Source: Spinacia oleracea (lineage: Eukaryota > Streptophyta > Magnoliopsida > Caryophyllales > Amaranthaceae). From it: a stretch of 64,000 nt of DNA. Of this stretch, positions 58,601 to 64,000 are shown piece by piece. The stretch spans positions 96,328,810 through 96,392,809 of the forward strand of contig NC_079489.1 in NCBI RefSeq assembly GCF_020520425.1. The letters are read 5' to 3'. The position numbers were made by a program, and so were the translations under genes. The notes under the pieces were generated by a model. That model was not told the origin of the DNA. It searched no databases and saw nothing but the letters and a program-made list of their open reading frames with translations. The number at the start of each line of letters is the position of its first letter. The first letter of the stretch is position 1.

Positions 58601-59602
58601 CACTCGTAGGTCGACTTCTCCCTTGCTTAACTTTCTACTTCTTCTTAGTCCCTGTGGATTGGAACATAAGTGTGAGCCACAACCTGTATCTAATACCCAA
58701 GAAGTTGAATTAGCAAGTATACAGTCTATAACGAAAATACCTGAAGATGGAACGACTGTTCCGTTCTTCTGATCTTCCTTTAGCTTTGGACATTCTCTTT
58801 TGTAATGGCCTATTCCATCACAATAAAGACAGCTTGATGTGGACTTGTCCTGCTTTGATTTAGCATTGCCCTTGGACTTTCCACCTTTCTTGAATGGTCT
58901 CTTTCTAGCCTTGAGTAAATCTTTGGCTTCACAGTCCAGTACTATTTCAGCCTTTCTGACAAGGTGAATAAATTCTGCAACTGTTTCTTCTCTTGGTTCA
59001 CTTAGGTATTGTTGCTTGAAGCGACCAAACCCACTGTGTAGTGAATTGAGCAAGACAGAGACTGCCATCCTTTCGCTTATTGGTGTTCCTAGTAGACTTA
59101 GGCGATCAAAATATGAACACATAAGATCCACATGGAACCTCAGTGGGACGCCTACCCTCTGTTTAGTGCGAAGGAGCTGAACATGTGTTTCTTGGACCTC
59201 CATCCTATAACACCTGTTGGGAGAACTAACCTTTAGCCCAGACATTGATTCAATCAACTCATGGACGTTCAGGTCCCTGTCCTCCGTACTTCCACGACAG
59301 ACATCCCTCAGATTCTTGATGAGCGTAAAAGGTTCATAGGCTACAAACCTTCTAGCCCAATCATCAGGGATATTGTTCAGCATGAGACTCATAACCTTTT
59401 TGAGATCCGCATCCCAGGCGTAAAATCTCTCAGGGGTCATGTCTCTGGCATAGTAGCTTGGCATGGGATGTGATAGTACATACTCAAGTCCATTGAGTTT
59501 GACTATTTCAACTAGCTTAGCTTCCCATTCAAGAAAATTTGTCAGGTTCAGCTTGACCATAAGCTCAGAACCCATGATGATGTTTTGATTGTTGTTTGCC
59601 AT
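55616..59602 (-). CDS. C5 Copia gag-pol polyprotein (1328 aa), intact
   Basis: Single uninterrupted frame. I start at the ATG at 59602 (MANNNQNI); an upstream ATG at 59680 would add 26 hydrophobic residues atypical of copia Gag. Domains by residue: Gag 1-250; CCHC zinc knuckle 258-271 (CLYCDGIGHYKREC); protease DTGCGS at 305-310; integrase zinc region H440/H445/C471/C474; integrase core with D501, D564 (RSDRGGEY) and E600; reverse transcriptase from about 850, with YVDD at 1000-1003; RNase H with YTDASF near 1160, a later DNNGAIA, and the end at 1328. It makes the particle, copies RNA to DNA and integrates it. It lies between a long leader and the 3' LTR on the minus strand. No key residue is missing by eye, so it may be active. 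Confidence 0.95.
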   Translation of the reverse strand: MANNNQNIIMGSELMVKLNLTNFLEWEAKLVEIVKLNGLEYVLSHPMPSYYARDMTPERFYAWDADLKKVMSLMLNNIPDDWARRFVAYEPFTLIKNLRDVCRGSTEDRDLNVHELIESMSGLKVSSPNRCYRMEVQETHVQLLRTKQRVGVPLRFHVDLMCSYFDRLSLLGTPISERMAVSVLLNSLHSGFGRFKQQYLSEPREETVAEFIHLVRKAEIVLDCEAKDLLKARKRPFKKGGKSKGNAKSKQDKSTSSCLYCDGIGHYKRECPKLKEDQKNGTVVPSSGIFVIDCILANSTSWVLDTGCGSHLCSNPQGLRRSRKLSKGEVDLRVGNGARIAALAVGTYYLSLPSGLVLELEECFHVPSLTKNIISVSCLDAKGFSFIIKDNSCSFYFKEMFYGSARLVNGLYLLDHDKQVYNINTKKAKKDDSDLTYLWHCRLGHINLKRLERLQREGILEPFDLEDYGKCESCLLGKMTKQPFSKVGERANELLGLIHTDVCGPMSTNARGGFSYFITFTDDFSRYGYVYLMKHKSESFDKFKEFQSEVENQLGKKIKALRSDRGGEYLSYEFDDHLKECGILSELTPPGTPQWNGVSERRNRTLLDMVRSMMGQAELPLEFWGHALNTAALTINRAPSKAVEKTPYELWFGKPPNVSFLKIWGCEVYVKRLISDKLHPKSDKCILVGYPKETKGYYFYNTSENKVFVARDGVFLEKDHISKMTSGRKVDLEEIRVEQQTLENAQDDIQDETQRPLEESGENHGQSRNVTPRRSQRYRSQPERYLGILTNESYDVLLLESDEPATYKQAMTSPSSKQWQEAMQSELDSMSENQVWDLVDLPDGYQAIGSKWVFKLKKDKDGKLEVFKARLVAKGYRQVHGVDYDETFSPVAMLKSIRIMLAIAAYYDYEIWQMDVKTAFLNGVLTETVFMTQPEGFEDPKNAKKVCKLKKSIYGLKQASRSWNIRFDEAVSDFGFIKNTDESCVYKKVSGSKIAFLVLYVDDILLIGNDIPMLNSVKIWLGKCFSMKDLGEAQYILGIKIYRDRSKRMIGLSQSTYINKVLDRFKMADSKRGYLPMSHGMTLSKTQCPKTLDEHRRMNGIPYASLIGSIMYAMICTRPDVAYALSATSRYQSDPGEAHWTAAKNILKYLKRHKDDFLVYGGDDELIVKGYTDASFQTDKDDFRSQSGFVFCLNGGAVSWKSAKQSTIADSTTEAEYIAAHEAAKEAIWLRKFIGELGVVPSIKGPIALYCDNNGAIAQAKEPRHHQRVKHVLRRFHLLREFVERKEVEISKIGTDDNISDPLTKPLPQAKHNSHTAAMGIKHIGEWL

Positions 59603-59849
59603 ATTAAAAACTACAATTGAAAAGAATAAACAAATAAATAACCATTCATAGTTTCTCTTAATAAACTTAAATTCTAGCATTCATGCATAATTCAATGTTT
59701 ATTAAGCATTTTATTCAAGTTATGTGTTCCGGCAGGTGTGAATAAAATGATTCCAAGATCCTAAAATCATCGAAGAACTAAGCACAGTTTGTCGACTTAA
59801 TCCTAGAACATCTTAGGTAAGCAAAAGCCTTTTGCTAATAGTCTAGAAA

Positions 59850-60011
59850 CTATTCTTGGTTGATAGGTACGTCTAAGAACTTATTAGGTAAACCTATCGA
59901 ATTTGCCACGACATAAAAGGACTCCTTACTTATATCGTTGAGTTTCACCAAAACTAACATGTACTCACAATTATTTGTGTACCTTGCCCCTTTAGGACCA
60001 ATAAGTAACAC
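59850..60011 (-). other. Conserved leader small open frame, C5 copy
   Basis: Matches the C1 and C4 copies with the same 162-base length and stop. Differences include Ala for Val in the KGARYTNN part and Asn for Lys before SIGLPNKF. It lies about 250 bases before the gag start, in the only element with intact pol. Confidence 0.4.
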
Positions 60012-61216
60012 CTCGCTGAGCGAAAACTATTACTAGATTGATGTAAAGGATATCCAAGCAAGTGTATATTTTGGCATGGCACCTTTTAACTCAATTTTTA
60101 AGTTTGGAACTTAAGGCTTTTACTATGTTGGTTAGATTTTAAGTGAACTAAAATCCTTAATCATGCAACATAATCAAGCTTTTGATCTCATGCATTTTAA
60201 GACATATTTAAAGCAATAAATAACTTAAAACATGCATAAGATATTTGTGATCTAGTATGGCCCGACTTCATCTTGAAGCTTTGACTTCAAAGTCCGTCTT
60301 GAAAATCTCCGTGGGAGGCACCATTTTCTTCAAATAGGATAAGCTATAACTAATTACAACTATTTGATGGTACGCAGACCATTTTGAATTGAAAAATAAC
60401 TTTGGTGCTTTAGACCAATTACATTCAAATTAATGGTACGCAGACCATATTTTCTATCCTATTTGGGCCATACTAGTCACTTCATAACCTGCAAAACAGT
60501 ACATATACAATATATACCATTCACCCATTCATTATCATGAATGGCCCACATAGCTGGTTAGTCAAACATATTATGCATCACGTAAACATTTGCAGCAATT
60601 AATCAAGGTCACCAATAATCTACCAATTATTCAGTCCTTATTAATTCTAATCGAGTTGTTTTAACCTTAAGGATTTGTAGACCTAATCAAGAGTTTATGA
60701 CTAAAAGTGCTCCCACTCAAACCAATAAATTCATATGCTTTACTAATTTTAAACATAAAATTGTATTTCTAGTCTAACCGGAAACATACAAATTTAATTA
60801 AAATTTAAAGCTCATATAAATTTATAATTGAATCCAAAATTTAATTTAATTTCAGTCGCATTTAAATTAATTCATGATTTTAATTTTAGTAAAATAATTA
60901 GAATAAATTCCATTTATTATAATTATAATATTCAAAATTAAAATCCAAGAAATTAATTCAAATTATTAATTTTAAAATTAATTAAAATTACGTGAACTGA
61001 ATTTTTCAAATTAAACATTCAAAACGATCTAATCGAAACGCAAACACCCTACGCGTTGCACGCCCATGGGCCGTACGCACACAGCCATTGCTGGCCATGT
61101 GCGCGCAGCCCATGCGCTCGTCGCATAGCTGCTGCTGTCCTATCCGCAAGCCTCCGCACAGCGCCCACCGCACGCGAGCTATCGCTCGCAGCGCGCGCGC
61201 GTTACCGCGCTCGCTG

Positions 61217-61410
61217 GTGCGCGCGAGTCATCGCTCGCTGGGGCGCTGCATCGCTCGCTGGTGCGCGCGAGCCATCGCTCGCTGGCGCGCGAGATCGCGC
61301 GCTGGTGCGCGCGAGCCATCGCTCGCTGGCGCGCGAGATCGCTCGCTGGTGCGCGCGAGCCATCGCTCGCTGGTGCGCGACATCGCTCGCTGGGCGGGCG
61401 ACGTCGCGCG
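61217..61410. repeat. GC-rich minisatellite, 44-bp period
   Basis: GTGCGCGCGAGCCATCGCTC recurs at 61261, 61305 and 61349 (period 44), alternating with GCGCGCGAGATCGC-type half units, and with more diverged copies on either side. The islands of C1 and C4 at the same place lack this array. Confidence 0.8.
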
Positions 61411-62475
61411 CTGTGCGCGCGAGTGATGCTGTGCGCAGCGCTCGTGGCACGCGAGCTTGCGCTCGCTGCGCACGAGGCTGCGCGCTGTTGTGCGAGGCAG
61501 TGCGCGCTGTGGCGCAGCTCGCTTGCTGCCCACACGCGACTGCCTTGGCTCGCCCCTCGCCCATGCCCATCCGTTCATTGCTCGTGGCACACGTCACAAG
61601 GCAGGGCTGCTGCCTTGTGCTCGTGCACTACGCCCTTGCTCATTGCATTCGTGCCGCACGGGCGACGAGCTCCCTTGCTCGTCGTCGCATGCCCGCATTA
61701 TACAACACCCCTTAAGGGTAACACGAAGCGTCCATTGCTTCGTGCGTGCAAGTTATTTGAACGAATCGCATAAAAATTTAAAATTTATATTTAAAATTAA
61801 TGACAAATTAATAAATAATATTAATTTCATAATTTTAGGGCGAAAAATCGAAAATTTATTATCCAATTGATTTCCGATTGATATGGATTCAAGTCTAGGT
61901 CATAAAAATTTAAAATTTATCGTAAATTTACAATTTTTATGGTGGTTTTTAATCATAGGTTTCTAATTAAATTACAATTAATTATGAAAATCAAATTAAT
62001 TCTAAATTATTCTAATTTTCAACAAATTAATCATAATTACAAATTAGATTGCATAATTAACAAGACTAGGCATTCAAACTTGTTAAACATATGCAGTAGG
62101 TCAATCAAAAATTCAAGATTTATCAACAGGAATCGCAAATATTTAATTTAACATCTTAAATTTACGAAATTTTGCATCCGAAAAACTAAAACCTTCGAAA
62201 AGTCATAGTTAGGCTTCGAATTTGAGAATTCTGGGTTCGGCAGAAAAATACTATTTTTGTCAAAATTTTAGAATGCCTTTTACATGCGGAATTGACACAA
62301 AAATCACTCAATTCGGATGAGTAATGAAGAAACTGCCGAAAAACTGCGTACGTATAATTAAATAAACGCAATTTGCAACTAATTAACAATTACGAAAATT
62401 AATCACCCCTTTTAATTCTTGCAAATTTGTAATATTTAACCATGTTCATGCAATTTAGATTATGAAAATAATAAG

Positions 62476-62491
62476 GGGCTCGTGATACCAC
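62476..62491 (-). promoter_or_regulatory. C5 primer binding site, initiator tRNA-Met type
   Basis: Minus-strand TGGTATCACGAGCCCC beside the 5' LTR; resembles the standard TGGTATCAGAGCC with one inserted base, as in C1 and C4. Confidence 0.75.
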
Positions 62492-63832
62492 TGTTAGGTT
62501 ATGATACATATGACATTTACATAGATCATGCGGAAACAACCATTAACCCAGGAAACATATTATTTACACATAATCATATAGCATAGTTAGATGCATACTC
62601 TTTGTTGCGTGCCTTCCCTAGCTGCGCCCGAACCGAACAAGAACAAGTCTTTTAGGACTCCAAGTGTCGTCCCTCCGTAGAAAGTCCACAGCACGTCCGG
62701 ATCCGCCTTAAGATTGACCAACTAGAATCGCCCTTAAGGTACTCAGAAAATTCGGCACTTTTGGGGCAAGATGGGTGTTTGAATTTTCTCTCAAAAAAAC
62801 TCACTTTTGAATACTTTGAAACTTATGTATAAATTATGACCCCTAGGCCTTTATTTATAGAGTTATGGAAAAGGAATCGTAATCCTAGTAGGATGCGAAT
62901 TAATTGGAATTAGAATTCTACATGAATTCTACTTAATCAATTTATCCAATAGGAATAGACATTTAATCATACACTGACTCTTGCAGATTCAGGAATCTCG
63001 CATGAGCTGAAACTCACACACACAAGGCAGCCACAAGGGCTGCCCACGCATGCGAGCAGCAGCCCACGCAGCGCGGCCCACGCATGCGCGGCCTTGTGCG
63101 CGCTGGGCTGTGGCGTGCGTGCTTGCTGGGCGATGGCCTGGCTTCGTGCTGGGCCTTCGTCCGGCAGGCCTCGTCCGATGCTAATTCGTACGATACGCTT
63201 CCGATTAAATTTCCATTTCCGGAATCTATTTCCGATACGAACAATATTTAATATTTCCGATTCCGGAATTAATTTCCGTTTCGAACAAATATTTAATATT
63301 TCCGTTTCCGGAATTATTTTCCGATTCCGGTAATATTTCCGATTCTGACAATATTTCCGTTTCCGGCAATATTTCCGATTCTGGTAATATTTCCATTTCC
63401 AACAATATTTTCCGATACGTACCATGTTTCCGTTTCCGGCAACATCTACGACTTGGATAATATTCATATTTCCGATACGATCCATATTTCCGTTTCCGGC
63501 AATATCATCGTTTCCGGAGTATTCATTTCTTGCCTGTGACGATCTTAGCTCCCACTGAAACCAAGATCCGTCGGTTCCGAATATTCATAGATGGAGTATT
63601 TAATGCCATTAAATACTTGATCCGTTTACGTACTATTTGTGTGACCCTACGGGTTCAGTCAAGAGTAAGCTGTGGATTAATATCATTAATTCCACTTGAA
63701 CTGAAGCGGCCTCTAGCTAGGCATTCAGCTCACTTGATCTCACTGAATTATTAACTTGTTAATTAATACTGAACCGCATTTATTAGACTTAACATAGAAT
63801 GCATACTTGGACCAAGGGCATTATTTCCTTCA
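62492..63832 (-). repeat. C5 5' LTR (1341 bp)
   Basis: Identical as far as I can read to 53411-54751 (constant offset 9081). Drives transcription leftward into the leader and gag-pol. Confidence 0.93.
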
Positions 63833-64000
63833 TGAAGAGTTCCTAAACTCAGTGGGAGCTTAGTGTTTGTTATTCAACAAACTAAGGCCCAAGTATAGAT
63901 ATACGTTTCATTGTGATTTATTCAAATGAGACACAAGGGTATTGTTCTTACCATGAATTTTTGAGAACATAATGTTTGTTTGCTCGAAATATGTCCTTTT
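63833..64000 (+). pseudogene. C5 target duplication and C4 internal region, continuing out of the window
   Basis: TGAAG duplication at 63833-63837, then C4 pol-region sequence matching the reverse of C1 at about 15560-15710 (CTCAGTGGGAGCTTAGTGTT). No open frame. Confidence 0.8.

Larger units (their letters stand above)
59603..62491 (-). other. C5 leader (5' untranslated, 2.9 kb)
   Basis: Long leader between primer site and gag, with near-identical blocks in C1 and C4. It contains the small conserved frame (59850-60011), the empty Helitron site near 60500, and a GC-rich island at 61040-61715 with a 44-bp tandem repeat. Open frames of 110-219 codons in the island are on both strands and result from its GC-rich repeats. 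Confidence 0.75.
53411..63832 (-). mobile_element. C5: complete, apparently autonomous Ty1/copia element
   Basis: 10,422 bp: 5' LTR 62492-63832, primer site, a 2.9-kb leader, one gag-pol frame (59602-55616), 3' untranslated part, purine tract and 3' LTR 53411-54751. Both LTRs are 1341 bp and identical wherever I compared them; the duplication TGAAG is perfect. All copia domains are present in one open frame. This is the youngest insertion in the window, lying inside C4, and the best candidate for a mobile helper of C1 and C4. Confidence 0.93.
44363..64000 (+). mobile_element. C4: decayed Ty1/copia element, right end outside window, with nested Helitron and C5
   Basis: Plus-strand element of the same family as C1 and C5: 5' LTR 44363-45756, primer site from 45758, internal region to 53410, then resuming at 63833 after C5 and running off the window. 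Continuity is shown by C1, whose reverse carries the joined sequence (AATATCTTTTC, then CTCAGTGGGAGCTTAGTGTT) without interruption. The pol is decayed in the same way as in C1. Its 3' LTR should lie beyond 64000. Confidence 0.85.

Noticed and set aside
61056..61773. Long GC-rich open frames (up to 219 codons) with HRSLAREIARWCAR-like repeats
   Set aside because: Frames are open on both strands and in several phases, follow the 44-bp repeat, and are absent from the same place in C1 and C4.

Overview
This window is nuclear DNA of a flowering plant. It holds one intact host gene, a three-exon nuclear gene for plastid ribosomal protein L15 (23378-28992), and almost everything else is transposable elements, many nested in one another. 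Plant origin follows from the plastid-targeted gene, GT-AG introns of 2-2.5 kb, Ty1/copia elements primed by initiator tRNA-Met, an Athila-type Ty3 element primed by tRNA-Asp, Stowaway MITEs and a Helitron. The repeat style (long LTRs full of TTTCCGG-type repeats, frequent CTCCGT MITE ends) suggests a Caryophyllales/Amaranthaceae genome such as a spinach relative, but that is a guess.

Layout. (1) 1-22050: C1, a decayed minus-strand Copia element that enters from the left edge. Its 3' LTR was split by a younger 11.4-kb Athila-like element (974-12329, 5-bp target duplication CCTAC), and its decayed pol region holds a 736-bp Mutator-type MITE (16126-16861, 9-bp duplication). C1 itself abuts the end of an L1-type LINE reading frame (22051-23103). 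(2) 23104-31995: RPL15 with its promoter, then intergenic DNA with degenerate tandem repeats. (3) 31996-41271: C3, an old plus-strand Copia relic with both LTRs, inserted in a tandem repeat array. (4) 41272-44362: the rest of that array and a cluster of MITEs (one with 9-bp duplication, two nested Stowaways, one Tourist-like). (5) 44363-64000: C4, a plus-strand decayed Copia element interrupted by a 3.5-kb gene-fragment-carrying Helitron (47447-50913) and by C5 (53411-63832), a complete minus-strand Copia element with an uninterrupted gag-pol and LTRs that look identical.

How the parts relate. C1, C4 and C5 share LTR and leader sequence closely, but only C5 can encode proteins. C1 and C4 carry similar versions of an already ruined pol, so they look like a non-autonomous lineage moved in trans by C5-like elements. 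The Athila-like element likewise keeps gag, protease and an extra 600-aa ORF but has no reverse transcriptase or integrase. Several insertions can be proved inside the window, because related elements here still carry the empty target site. I found no CRISPR array, operon, tRNA or rRNA gene.
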